From HTCC5015 sp051747425 (GTDB taxonomy: Bacteria; Pseudomonadota; Gammaproteobacteria; HTCC5015): DNA of 64,000 nt. This document shows, in pieces, positions 18,310 through 26,910 of the stretch. The translations under genes were made by a program, and so were the position numbers. The notes under the pieces are model-generated. The model saw only the letters and a program-made list of their open reading frames with translations, did not search any database and was not told the origin of the DNA. The stretch's first letter is position 1. The number at the start of each line of letters is the position of its first letter. The stretch spans positions 186,001-250,000 of the forward strand of contig JBNJGD010000001.1 of NCBI GenBank assembly GCA_051747425.1. Reading direction: 5' to 3'.

Positions 18310-19326
18310 ATGTTTTCTAAAAACCTCAAACACTGGGTCGCCGCCGCCGGTCTGTTGACCGCAAGCTCTTTTGCCCAGGCAGCCAACGACTCCAGAACCA
18401 TTTGTATTTTTGACCCCGTCGGCAACAGCGGCGACATGTACGCCTTGATGAAGGACTACCGCGCCTCCTTTGGCTGGGACAAGAACATTGAGATGCAGGC
18501 GGTCACAGATGAAAGCGTCCTCGCCGAGGAGCTCAAGGCCGGCACCTGCGACGGCGCACTTATGACCGGCATCAAGGCTCGCCCCTTTAACCGCTTCTCC
18601 GCCACGCTGGAAGCCGTTCGCGGCACCACCAATCGAGACGAGTTCCGCAAGGCTCTCAACGCCGTGCTCGGCATGCAGGGCCCCAAGGCCGAAAAGTATC
18701 TGCGCCAGGGCGAGTACGAAGTGGCCGCCATCCTCCCCGCCGGTTCCATCTACGCCTTTACCAGTGACCGCAGCATGCGCAATGTCGCCGGCGTTCAGGG
18801 TCGCAAAATTGCCGTGATTGACGGCGACAGGGTGTCCCAGTCCATCATCAAGGAAATCGGTGCCTCCCCTGTGATGGCCACTACCACCAGCTTTGCCGGC
18901 AAGTTCAACAACGGCAGCGTCGATCTGGTCTTTTCTCCAGCGGTGGCCTACCAGCCCCTCGAACTCTACCGCGGCCTGGGTGAAAATGGCGGCGTATCCA
19001 GCTACAGCTTCCTGCAGTTGACCTTCCAGCTGATCGTGCGTTGGGAGCGTTTCCCCAAAGGCTTTGCCGAACAAACCCGCCAGGCTTCTCTGGGCAATCT
19101 CGACCGCGCCTTTGAGTATGTAGACCGGGCCGAAGACTCCATTCCCGACAAGTACTGGGTGGACTTGACACAAGCCGAGCAGGACGAGTTCCGAAGCCTG
19201 CTGCGCGACGCTCGCATTAAGCTGCGCGATAAAGGTGTTTACCACGGCGACATGCTCAGACTTTTGCGCATTATCCGCTGTAAATCGGACCCATCGCGCG
19301 CCGAATGCTCTGAAAATCTCGAATAA
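18310..19326 (+). CDS. Putative TRAP-associated solute-binding protein 2
   Basis: A 338-residue secreted protein (signal peptide ending near SSFAQA-AND), a close tandem paralogue of the preceding gene: shared CIFDPVGNSGDMY, TTTSFAGKFNNGSVDL, GYEVA/GEYEVA and the terminal RCKSDPSRAEC. The two presumably arose by duplication and may bind different ligands or be used under different conditions. Flanked on both sides by terminators. A GGGGAAATC ribosome site precedes the ATG. Confidence 0.78.
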   Translation: MFSKNLKHWVAAAGLLTASSFAQAANDSRTICIFDPVGNSGDMYALMKDYRASFGWDKNIEMQAVTDESVLAEELKAGTCDGALMTGIKARPFNRFSATLEAVRGTTNRDEFRKALNAVLGMQGPKAEKYLRQGEYEVAAILPAGSIYAFTSDRSMRNVAGVQGRKIAVIDGDRVSQSIIKEIGASPVMATTTSFAGKFNNGSVDLVFSPAVAYQPLELYRGLGENGGVSSYSFLQLTFQLIVRWERFPKGFAEQTRQASLGNLDRAFEYVDRAEDSIPDKYWVDLTQAEQDEFRSLLRDARIKLRDKGVYHGDMLRLLRIIRCKSDPSRAECSENLE

Positions 19327-19351
19327 TCGCGCGATCTCACGCTTATGGCGT

Positions 19352-19381
19352 AAAAGGCACTGGAAACAGTGCCTTTTTTTT
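19352..19381 (+). terminator. Intra-locus rho-independent terminator 2
   Basis: AAAAGGCACTG (19352-19362), GAAA tetraloop, CAGTGCCTTTT (19367-19377) and eight T in total. It lies between the second solute-binding gene and the permease gene. Confidence 0.92.
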
Positions 19382-19480
19382 GTCATATTCGACCGTCAGA
19401 TTTTAAGGGGGTGGGGACGCGCTTAAATTCAAGACGCCCGCCTGTGACTGCGTTAAATCAAAACCCAGAATAGGTACCGC

Positions 19481-21595
19481 ATGAATCAGAAGTTGATGTT
19501 CAACCGCTCCGGCATGGAGTGGCTTTCCTCGCTGCCCGTTACCGTGCTGCTACTGGCCATGGTCGTTTTCGGCACCGGTGAAATGGTTCACTCCCAGTTA
19601 CTGGGTATCGGCAACCACTACTGGTCGGGCTACCACGAACTGCGAACCGACCCGAAAGAGCCCTCCTGCGACCTCAACCGCGATATCGACGCGGAAGTGG
19701 AAAAGCGCTTTGCCGAACAGGGACAAAATACCGATGACGACTTCGGTCTTTTTGCCCCCACACAACTCTCGCGCGAAGACATCCGATCCTCTCTGGAGAG
19801 CTCGAAAGAATCCTGCGAAAAGCAGTTCGCCGCTTACGAAGATCGCCTGGAGCGCATCACCCCCGGGGTGGAAATGTTCCGCAGCGTTGAGAAAGGCGTC
19901 TCCAAACTCAGTGACATCAGCCTGAACGCCAATCGTTATGTGCTGGTTTTCCTGCTGCTGATTTGCGCCATCACCACCACCATGATGAAACATCACATCG
20001 CCCTGCGGCCGATGATGACCCGGGTGGACTACCAGGTGTCCCTGGCGGCACAGCTGATCGGCAATGTCTTTATTTTCATTTCGGCCATTCGCTATCGCGA
20101 TGTCCAGCTGGCCTCGGGCATTGGACAAACCGGATCGCAACTGGTAATCGAGTGGGCCTGGATCATTGGCTTTGGTCTGTTGGTACTGGCCTCCCTCTGG
20201 CGGGTTATTCAGATTCCCCGCGAAGAAGTTCGCCCCGGTGGCTCCATCGGCAAAGCCCTGCTGGCCATTCCGCTGTATACCTTTATGGCGCTGATCTCGG
20301 GCATTACCTTTTTCCTCGAGAGTCACCACGCCGGCATCATCATTTATTTGGGCAAGATGCTCGATCTCTCAGGCCTCTTTATCAATGTTGGCCTGTATGT
20401 CTGGATCGGTATGCTGCTCAAGCAAACGCGCATGGCCACTCTGGTCTTTGACTCCTTCCGCCCCTGGAAGATGCCCGCTGAAATGCTTGCCTTCTTTGCC
20501 CTGGTGGTATCGGCCGCACCCACGGCCTACACCGGTGCGTCGGGCATTTATGTCATCGCCGTCGGTGCCGTCATCTACGGCGAATTGCGCCGCGTCGGTG
20601 CCCGCCGTCAGCTGGCACTGGCCACCACGGCCATGTCCGGTTCAATGGGTGTGGTACTCCGCCCCTGTTTGCTGGTGGTGATCATCGCCGCCCTCAACAA
20701 GGAAGTCACCACATCGGCCATTGGCGATGCCGGCATCTTCAGCTTTGACCAGATGCACCAGTGGGGTCTTTATACCGCCGGCGTCTGGATCTTCCTGCTG
20801 ACGGCCATTTTGTTCCTGGTCTTTGCCCTGATTGGCCGTGAGAACAAGATCACATTCGCTTCGCCCTCCGAGGCGATGCCGGAAATGATCAAGACGCTCA
20901 AGCGTCTGGCGCCCTACTTTATCGTGCTGTTTGGTGTCGCCATTTTCTACGACCTGGCACTCGACGGTCAGATGGACGAGTTCTCGGCACCCATTATTCT
21001 GCCGGTCATCATGCTCTGCATCGTGTTCTACGACCAGTACGCTCGACGCAAGGACACTTCCGAGCACTACTCTCTCGTCCGCGGCACAGAGCACGCTGTA
21101 CGCGGTGCCACTAACGAGACCACGGCACACATCGGCGCCCTGCTGATGCTGATGGGCATGTCAATTTGTGTCGGCGGCATCGCCGACCGCGCAGACGCCG
21201 CTGCCATGCTGCCCCAGGACCTGGAGTCTATCTGGCTGACACTGGCGATTCTCGCCGCCATGCTGGTGGTCATTGGCATGGTCATGGACCCCTACGGTGC
21301 GGTCATTCTGGTGACCATTACCCTGGCCCAGTTTGCCTATGAAAACGGCATTGATCCCCTGCACTTCTGGATGATCACTCTGGTGGCCTTCGAGCTGGGT
21401 TACCTGACACCACCGGTGGCACTCAACCACTTGTTGACACGCCAGGTAGTTGGTGAAGAGGAAGTGGAGCAGGCCGTGGACGAAGTGCGCGGCAAGGGCT
21501 TCTACCGCCGCTTTGAGCGCATCCTGCTGCCCATTGCGGTCATGTTTACCGCACTCCTGATGGTCACCTTTATACCGCCACTCTTCTACTCTTGA
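19481..21595 (+). CDS. TRAP-type transporter permease, fused small (Q) and large (M) subunits
   Basis: A 704-residue polytopic inner-membrane protein. After a first helix (about 14-35) comes a roughly 100-residue soluble, charged segment, then about four helices resembling a DctQ-like part, then a DctM-like half with paired motifs: AYTGASGIYVIAVGAVIYG and MDPYGAVILVT, and the late YLTPPVALNHLL that matches the TRAP large-subunit signature GxxTPPVG. TRAP carriers use a Na+ gradient and a periplasmic binding protein. The inserted soluble segment near the N-terminus is unusual and may contact the T or P proteins. Confidence 0.8.
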   Translation: MNQKLMFNRSGMEWLSSLPVTVLLLAMVVFGTGEMVHSQLLGIGNHYWSGYHELRTDPKEPSCDLNRDIDAEVEKRFAEQGQNTDDDFGLFAPTQLSREDIRSSLESSKESCEKQFAAYEDRLERITPGVEMFRSVEKGVSKLSDISLNANRYVLVFLLLICAITTTMMKHHIALRPMMTRVDYQVSLAAQLIGNVFIFISAIRYRDVQLASGIGQTGSQLVIEWAWIIGFGLLVLASLWRVIQIPREEVRPGGSIGKALLAIPLYTFMALISGITFFLESHHAGIIIYLGKMLDLSGLFINVGLYVWIGMLLKQTRMATLVFDSFRPWKMPAEMLAFFALVVSAAPTAYTGASGIYVIAVGAVIYGELRRVGARRQLALATTAMSGSMGVVLRPCLLVVIIAALNKEVTTSAIGDAGIFSFDQMHQWGLYTAGVWIFLLTAILFLVFALIGRENKITFASPSEAMPEMIKTLKRLAPYFIVLFGVAIFYDLALDGQMDEFSAPIILPVIMLCIVFYDQYARRKDTSEHYSLVRGTEHAVRGATNETTAHIGALLMLMGMSICVGGIADRADAAAMLPQDLESIWLTLAILAAMLVVIGMVMDPYGAVILVTITLAQFAYENGIDPLHFWMITLVAFELGYLTPPVALNHLLTRQVVGEEEVEQAVDEVRGKGFYRRFERILLPIAVMFTALLMVTFIPPLFYS

Positions 21596-21617
21596 GTGGT
21601 TTCATGAGTGCTCGATC

Positions 21618-21643
21618 AAGGCGGCCACTGGCCGCCTTTTTTT
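21618..21643 (+). terminator. Rho-independent terminator after the permease
   Basis: AAGGCGGCC (21618-21626), three-base loop, GGCCGCCTT (21630-21638), then seven T in all. It ends the TRAP-like locus; the A residues before the stem are few, so it is mainly a plus-strand terminator. Confidence 0.9.
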
Positions 21644-21653
21644 ATGAAGCCTG

Positions 21654-22679
21654 TTACTCCTGGTCCAGAACCACCAGCTCGCGCAGCAAGCTGGTGGCAA
21701 AGGCGCCCCGGGACAAGGCGAACTGGAGAATCAGCGTCTGATTATCCTCCCAGTCCCAGGAGAGATCTGACGGGTGCAATGCCTGTGGACGGCGTGCCGA
21801 CTGGACCCGCCGCTTGTTCAGCGCGACAATACAGTCCTCATACTCACCCAGCCACTGGCTTTCAAAGTCGTTGCAAGTGCGACTGAAAGCATCGCCACCC
21901 GGTAAAAGCAGGGAGGCACTGCAGTCCCCACACGCGATTCGCTCACGGGTAGATGCCAGCTCCTCCCCGGTTGGCCTGAAAACACTGTTGCTGCCACTCA
22001 GCATAACCGCATCACCGGCTTCTACGCTTTGCCAACGACCTGTCGCGATCGCCTCGGATAACATTTTGTTAAACAGGGCACTGCGCACAGCGGAGAGCGC
22101 CATACTTTGTCGCGAGCGACCAAGTCGGCGCCCGGAAAAGAGCCATTCCAGGCCTCGGTCGAGGTTCTGTCCATCGCGCCCGAAGCGCTGCAGTCCAAAG
22201 TAGTTGGGCACACCTTTACTCCCAATCATGGCCAGGCGATCTTCAATCCAGTGCCGATCGCCCTTCACTGCCCGCAAACGCAGTGTAAAGCGGTTCTGCC
22301 GATGGCTGCCGATACGCAGTTTGCGGGAATTTCGCCGGGCCTCCAGCACTTTAAAGTCCTGATCCTGCGGCCATTCAGGCAATTCGGCCTGCCCCGGCCA
22401 GTGCACGCCAAACCATTGGCGCGCCACCGCCTGGCGGTCCTTGAGGCCGGACCAGGTGACAGCGCGGGGCGACAAGCCCAATTGGCGAGCGATCCGCTCA
22501 GCCACCTCGGCGGTATTGACCTGACGCTTTTCCACCCACAGGAAGTGGTGCTCTCCCCCACCGTCGGGTTCAAAACCCAGTACTTCCTCGACGACAAAAT
22601 CCTCGGGCGCCTGTTTCAACATCGCTGATGCCGCAGGGCCGTAATAGATATGCTTTAGTTTGCTGTGGTCGTATTGCAT
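21654..22679 (-). CDS. truD: tRNA pseudouridine(13) synthase
   Basis: Makes pseudouridine 13 in tRNA-Glu. The 341-residue protein has the catalytic aspartate in SGLKDRQAVARQWF and the TruD segment NYFGLQRFGRDGQN. Size matches the family. truD is usually directly upstream of surE; here it is separated by the Smr and TRAP-like genes. It is divergent from the TetR gene. Confidence 0.95.
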   Translation of the reverse strand: MQYDHSKLKHIYYGPAASAMLKQAPEDFVVEEVLGFEPDGGGEHHFLWVEKRQVNTAEVAERIARQLGLSPRAVTWSGLKDRQAVARQWFGVHWPGQAELPEWPQDQDFKVLEARRNSRKLRIGSHRQNRFTLRLRAVKGDRHWIEDRLAMIGSKGVPNYFGLQRFGRDGQNLDRGLEWLFSGRRLGRSRQSMALSAVRSALFNKMLSEAIATGRWQSVEAGDAVMLSGSNSVFRPTGEELASTRERIACGDCSASLLLPGGDAFSRTCNDFESQWLGEYEDCIVALNKRRVQSARRPQALHPSDLSWDWEDNQTLILQFALSRGAFATSLLRELVVLDQE

Positions 22680-22712
22680 GCGCGCATTGTACGCCAGTGG
22701 CGCCCAGAGTAA

Positions 22713-22735
22713 TTTTTTGACACCTTGTCAAAAAA
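22713..22735. promoter_or_regulatory. Perfect palindromic operator candidate
   Basis: Ten-base arms TTTTTTGACA (22713-22722) and TGTCAAAAAA (22726-22735) separated by three bases, in the truD-tetR intergenic region. It covers the -35 element of the predicted tetR promoter, so it is a good candidate for autorepression by the TetR protein. Confidence 0.7.
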
Positions 22736-22753
22736 TATCAATGTGTCTATATT
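22725..22753 (+). promoter_or_regulatory. Putative promoter of the tetR-lolA-like-OMP operon
   Basis: TTGTCA (22725-22730) and TATATT (22748-22753) are 17 bases apart. The expected transcription start falls at about 22760, the A of the tetR ATG, and no ribosome site is visible upstream, suggesting a leaderless transcript. Confidence 0.5.
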
Positions 22754-22759
22754 GTGCCG

Positions 22760-23506
22760 ATGGAAACCACGATCAGCCGAAAGCAGCGGGAGATTCTCCG
22801 GCGCGACCAGCAAATACTGGACGCGGCCGGAAACATTCTGCGCCGCGAGGGTTTCCAGGCCCTGAATATGGAGCGTATCGCCCAGGCCATTGAGTACGCG
22901 CGTGGCACCGTCTACCAGCACTACCCCAACAAGGAAGAGATCGTCGCTGCCCTCTGCCAGCGGAATATGCGCGTCCTCACCGAACTTCTCGATCGCGCCC
23001 TGCAGTACGCCGGCCAGACTCGCGAACGGATGCTGGCGGTCATGCTGGCCTACGAACTCTACTGGCAACTCCATCCAGACGACCTCGACGACTTCCAGAT
23101 TCTGAAAAGTGAGGCGATTCGCAGCAAACTCTCTCCCGGCAGCCAAAAATCCATCAACGAGACGGAACGCTACGCCATCAACTGCATTGCAGCGCTGGTT
23201 CGAGAGGCTTTAAAGGCCGGCGATCTTTCACTCGACAACACATCCCCCGAAGAGCTGGTATTTGGTCTCTGGGCCATGGCATTTGGTGCAATATCCCTGC
23301 ATAGTTCCGATATCCCGCTAACAGAACTCGGTATCAATAACCCCATGGCCGTGGCCCGCAGCCACGCCGGAAAACTGCTCGATGGCTATAACTGGAAACC
23401 CACAAGCGATGACTGGGACTACACCGGCACCGCGAACCACATACTGAAAACCCAATTTGCCCCCGAAATGGCACTGTTGAATTCCGCAAAGGAGAATATC
23501 TCATGA
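22760..23506 (+). CDS. TetR/AcrR family transcriptional regulator
   Basis: A 248-residue regulator. The N-terminal helix-turn-helix is typical (ILDAAGNILRREGFQAL, MERIAQAIEYARGTVYQHY, NKEEIVAALC); the C-terminal two thirds form the ligand domain, with no recognised inducer. I chose ATG 22760 rather than an in-frame GTG at 22754. The stop overlaps the next ATG as ATGA, so it is in an operon with the LolA-like and outer-membrane genes and probably controls them. Confidence 0.9.
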   Translation: METTISRKQREILRRDQQILDAAGNILRREGFQALNMERIAQAIEYARGTVYQHYPNKEEIVAALCQRNMRVLTELLDRALQYAGQTRERMLAVMLAYELYWQLHPDDLDDFQILKSEAIRSKLSPGSQKSINETERYAINCIAALVREALKAGDLSLDNTSPEELVFGLWAMAFGAISLHSSDIPLTELGINNPMAVARSHAGKLLDGYNWKPTSDDWDYTGTANHILKTQFAPEMALLNSAKENIS

Positions 23507-24330
23507 AGACTCGCCACCCCCACACATTAAAGCGCGCCTGGCTGGCCACCAGCCTGTTGTTTGTCGGCTCCATCAGCCAGGCTGTCGAACTCGATCTGGA
23601 GGGCCTCTCGGCCGAAGAGGCCGGGCTGGCCATTGCCGAAGCCGCTGATAAAAAGGAGTCCGGTTTTGGCAACACCACCTCCGACATGAAGATGATCCTG
23701 ATCAACCGCCAGGGTGAAAAACATGTCCGCAACATGCGCTCTCGCACCTATGAAATGGAAGACGACGGCGACCGTAGCCTGACCATCTTCGATGAGCCGG
23801 CGGATGTAAAAGGCACCGCCATGCTGACACACGCCCACGGCCTGGAGCCGGATGACCAGTGGCTCTATCTGCCGGCTCTCAAGCGCGTCAAACGCATTTC
23901 TTCACGCAACAAGTCCGGCCCCTTCATGGGCAGTGAATTTGCCTACGAGGACCTGGGCTCACAGGAAGTCGAAAAGTACAGCTACAAACTGCTGGGTGAG
24001 GAAACTGCCAACGATCTGGAAAGCTACAAGATCGAACGCACTCCCGAGTACAAACACTCGGGCTACACCAAACAGATCAGCTGGATCGACAAGGAGGAAC
24101 TGCGTTCACAAAAGGTGGAGTACTACGACCGCAAGGGCGAGTTGCTGAAAACCCTTAAATTTGGTGACTACCAACAATACCAGGATCAATACTGGCGCCC
24201 CGGCAGCATGTTCATGGAAAACCACCAAACCGGCAAAGCCACCGAACTGCAGTTCACCAATTATGTGTTTGGTGACGAGAGCGTCCGCGAAGCTGATTTC
24301 ACCAGTAATGCCCTGCGCCGTATTCGTTGA
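23503..24330 (+). CDS. Outer-membrane lipoprotein-sorting-like protein (LolA-like fold)
   Basis: A 275-residue secreted protein (signal peptide to about residue 25, ISQA-VEL). The segments DMKMILINRQGEKHVR, DVKGTAMLTHAHG, WLYLPALKRVKRIS and GSEFAYEDLG are the hallmark of the LolA-like 'outer membrane lipoprotein-sorting protein' family (PF17131), which usually accompanies an MMPL/RND-type lipid transporter. No RND permease is in this operon. Likely a periplasmic lipid carrier; ligand unknown. Confidence 0.85.
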   Translation: MKTRHPHTLKRAWLATSLLFVGSISQAVELDLEGLSAEEAGLAIAEAADKKESGFGNTTSDMKMILINRQGEKHVRNMRSRTYEMEDDGDRSLTIFDEPADVKGTAMLTHAHGLEPDDQWLYLPALKRVKRISSRNKSGPFMGSEFAYEDLGSQEVEKYSYKLLGEETANDLESYKIERTPEYKHSGYTKQISWIDKEELRSQKVEYYDRKGELLKTLKFGDYQQYQDQYWRPGSMFMENHQTGKATELQFTNYVFGDESVREADFTSNALRRIR

Positions 24331-24338
24331 GGTTCGTC

Positions 24339-25688
24339 ATGCGCCATAGCACATTCGCCAAGTCAGCCATTGCTGCGGCAGCTCTGCTTCAACTGCCCTT
24401 GAGCCACGCCGTCGACCCCGTGTCCGGGGCGGCGGGTGGTGCCCTGCTCGGCTGGACCATCGCCATGGCCCAGCACGATGAGACCGAGATGAGCACCCGT
24501 GGCAGCTTTGGTACGGAGGCGCGATATTTTTTCGAGGACCCCGCTTATCCCGAACAGGAAGAACACACGGTATCGGCTCATGCCGAGGCCAATTTCTTCT
24601 TCCCCATGGGTGACAGTTACAACGGTGTGAACCTGTCATTGTTCGGCCGTGTGGACAGTGCCGATGACAACCGCAGCCACGCCGATCTTCGCGAGCTTTA
24701 CTATCTGCATGTGGCCCGGGACTGGGAGATGCGCGTCGGTTTGGGCAAGACATTCTGGGGCGTCACCGAGGCCCAGCATCTGGTGGACATCGTCAACCAG
24801 ACCGACCAGGTGGAAAACATCGATGGCGAAGACAAGCTCGGGCAACCCATTCTGCACTTCACCTTTCTGCAAGCACCTCAGTACGGGATACTCGATCTGT
24901 TTATTCTCCCCGGGTTTCGCGAGCGCACCTATGTTGGCGAGGAAGGGCGTCTGCGCCTGCCGCTGGCTGTGGATGAAAGCCTGACCACTTACGAGGCGAG
25001 TAACGACGAAGCCCATACAGATCTGGCGTTTCGCTGGCATCACACCATTGATGTTTTCGACATCGGCATATCGCACTTCCGGGGCACCAGTCGCGACCCG
25101 GTACTGGAACTGGCCAACTTCGAGCAACCCGCACCGAATGTTGACCCCCAGCCCACAGCGTTTGCCGCCTATTACCCCCTGATCAGCCAGACGGGTCTGG
25201 ACTTTCAGGCCAGTCTCGATGGCTGGCTGTGGAAACTGGAAGTCATCAGCCGGGCCGGTGAAGTCAGAAGTGGCGATTTCAACAGCGGACAGGTCAGTGT
25301 GGAAGATGAACGCTACACCGCGCTCGATGGTGGTTTTGAATACACAGTCTACGATGTTTTCCAGAGCGGCAGGGATCTGGGCCTGATTATGGAGTGGAAC
25401 TACGACGACCGCCAGGAGCAGGCCACCACCACCTTTCAGAACGATGTATTACTGGGCACACGCTGGGTATTCAATGATATCGACTCGTCGGAAATTCTCT
25501 TCGGCGTTGTTCAGGATCTCGACTACGGCAGCACCACCGTCAGTATTGAGGCCAATACCCGCCTTACGCCCAATATCACTGTAGAGGTGGAAGGTCGCGG
25601 TTTTGTCAGCATCGATGAGGAAGATGTCTTCGCCGGCTATTTTGAAAAGGACAGCTTCATCCAGGCCAGCCTTGACTACAACTTCTAG
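24339..25688 (+). CDS. Predicted outer-membrane beta-barrel protein
   Basis: A 449-residue protein with a signal peptide (to about SHA-VDP), alternating aromatic/polar strands and a terminal ...SLDYNF, the C-terminal phenylalanine signature recognised by the Bam complex. ATG 24339 has a GAGG site eight bases upstream and is preferred over TTG 24327. The LolA-like protein ends only eight bases earlier, so the pair may form an envelope lipid or hydrophobic-compound route. Distantly like DUF1302-type porins, but I would not assign a family firmly. Confidence 0.7.
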   Translation: MRHSTFAKSAIAAAALLQLPLSHAVDPVSGAAGGALLGWTIAMAQHDETEMSTRGSFGTEARYFFEDPAYPEQEEHTVSAHAEANFFFPMGDSYNGVNLSLFGRVDSADDNRSHADLRELYYLHVARDWEMRVGLGKTFWGVTEAQHLVDIVNQTDQVENIDGEDKLGQPILHFTFLQAPQYGILDLFILPGFRERTYVGEEGRLRLPLAVDESLTTYEASNDEAHTDLAFRWHHTIDVFDIGISHFRGTSRDPVLELANFEQPAPNVDPQPTAFAAYYPLISQTGLDFQASLDGWLWKLEVISRAGEVRSGDFNSGQVSVEDERYTALDGGFEYTVYDVFQSGRDLGLIMEWNYDDRQEQATTTFQNDVLLGTRWVFNDIDSSEILFGVVQDLDYGSTTVSIEANTRLTPNITVEVEGRGFVSIDEEDVFAGYFEKDSFIQASLDYNF

Positions 25689-25690
25689 GA

Positions 25691-26503
25691 ATGCCCATGT
25701 TGCCCCTGCACTTTGCCCACGCCAACGGCTTTCCCGCAGACACCTACCGGCGCCTGTTTGAAGCCCTGCAAGCGCGTGGCTTCGACAAGCCCGTGGCCAT
25801 TCCCCAGATGGGACACCAGCCCGAGCACCCCGTCACTGACGGCTGGCACCACCTGGTAGACGAGCTCTGCCATTATCTGGAGCACCACTGTCCGGTGCCC
25901 GTGGTCGGCGTGGGTCACAGCTTTGGTGCCGTGGTGACTCTAATGGCTGCTCACCGCCGTCCGGAGTTGTTTCACGGCGTCATTATGCTCGAGCCGCCGC
26001 TGGCAATGGGGCTGGGCGGCATCCTCTACCGCTGGGCCAAAACGCTGGGACAGGTTGAACGGATCTCGCCCGCCGGCAAATCGCGCCACCGCCGACAAAC
26101 CTGGCCCGATATCGACAGCGCGGTCCACAACCTCGCCGACAAGTCACTGTTTCGCGGTATCCCCCGCGACACGGTGCGCGACTATGTGTGTGCCGCCACC
26201 CGTGAAAACAAAGACGGTGAGCGTCAGCTCAGTTACGAAGTGGATGTGGAGTGCGAGATCTTCAACACCCTGCCCCACCACCTGGGAAAACTGCCGCCCT
26301 GCCCGCGACCAGGACTGATCGTACGCGGCAGCGATAGCGCCGTTACCCGCAGTAGCTGGACCCGCACTTTGGCCAGGCGACAGGGCTTTGACTATGAAGA
26401 GCTCGAGGGAGGTCACCTGTTTCCGCTGCAACACCCCGACACCAGTGCCGAACGAATTGCCCGGTTTATCCGGAAAATCGGCGAGGATACAAAAGAGCAC
26501 TAA
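25691..26503 (+). CDS. Alpha/beta hydrolase
   Basis: A 270-residue alpha/beta-hydrolase fold protein: oxyanion segment HFAHANGFPADTYR, nucleophile S77 in GVGHSFGAVV, an acid in the loop after LIVRGSDSAV and a late histidine in EELEGGHLFPLQ. Substrate is unknown; esterase or lactonase activity is likely. It starts two bases after the barrel gene stop; ATG 25697 is an alternative start with better ribosome-site spacing. Probably the last gene of the TetR-led operon; its stop overlaps the converging gene on the other strand. Confidence 0.85.
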   Translation: MPMLPLHFAHANGFPADTYRRLFEALQARGFDKPVAIPQMGHQPEHPVTDGWHHLVDELCHYLEHHCPVPVVGVGHSFGAVVTLMAAHRRPELFHGVIMLEPPLAMGLGGILYRWAKTLGQVERISPAGKSRHRRQTWPDIDSAVHNLADKSLFRGIPRDTVRDYVCAATRENKDGERQLSYEVDVECEIFNTLPHHLGKLPPCPRPGLIVRGSDSAVTRSSWTRTLARRQGFDYEELEGGHLFPLQHPDTSAERIARFIRKIGEDTKEH

Positions 26504-26910
26504 CGCCAGAGCGCCAGTTCCAACTCGGGACTACGGCGAAAAAGCCGGCGCCAACGGCGCTTGCTCGCCACGGTCACCCGCAATCTTGTACCGCCACTGA
26601 GGACGACACCCAGGCTGTTCTCATCCAGTGCCGACAAATCGCGCACCATAAAGGATTGGTACCAGCCAGTGTATTGGCAGTGATCCAGAATCTGCCCGTG
26701 GCGGCCGATCAACCAAAAACGCAACACTTCCTGACGCGGACGGTCCAGCGTGGTGACCAGTAAATCGCCCTCCTGCGTCGCAAACTGACCTTCCAGATCC
26801 CTGGCCGGTAAAGAGACCGTCCAGTGTTGGTCGGCGCAGGTCAAACGGCCAAAATCGGAACCGTCCAGAGCATCGTCACTGTCAATTCGATAGCGATCAA
26901 TGACTTCCAC
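26500..26910 (-). CDS. Hypothetical protein, 136 residues
   Basis: No family recognised. It is a soluble, mostly beta-looking protein with W/Y-rich strands and an arginine-rich stretch (KRRWRRLFRR) near the C-terminus. It begins one base before the rluB stop, so it is likely translated from the rluB mRNA, and its stop overlaps that of the converging hydrolase gene. Confidence 0.6.
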   Translation of the reverse strand: MEVIDRYRIDSDDALDGSDFGRLTCADQHWTVSLPARDLEGQFATQEGDLLVTTLDRPRQEVLRFWLIGRHGQILDHCQYTGWYQSFMVRDLSALDENSLGVVLSGGTRLRVTVASKRRWRRLFRRSPELELALWR

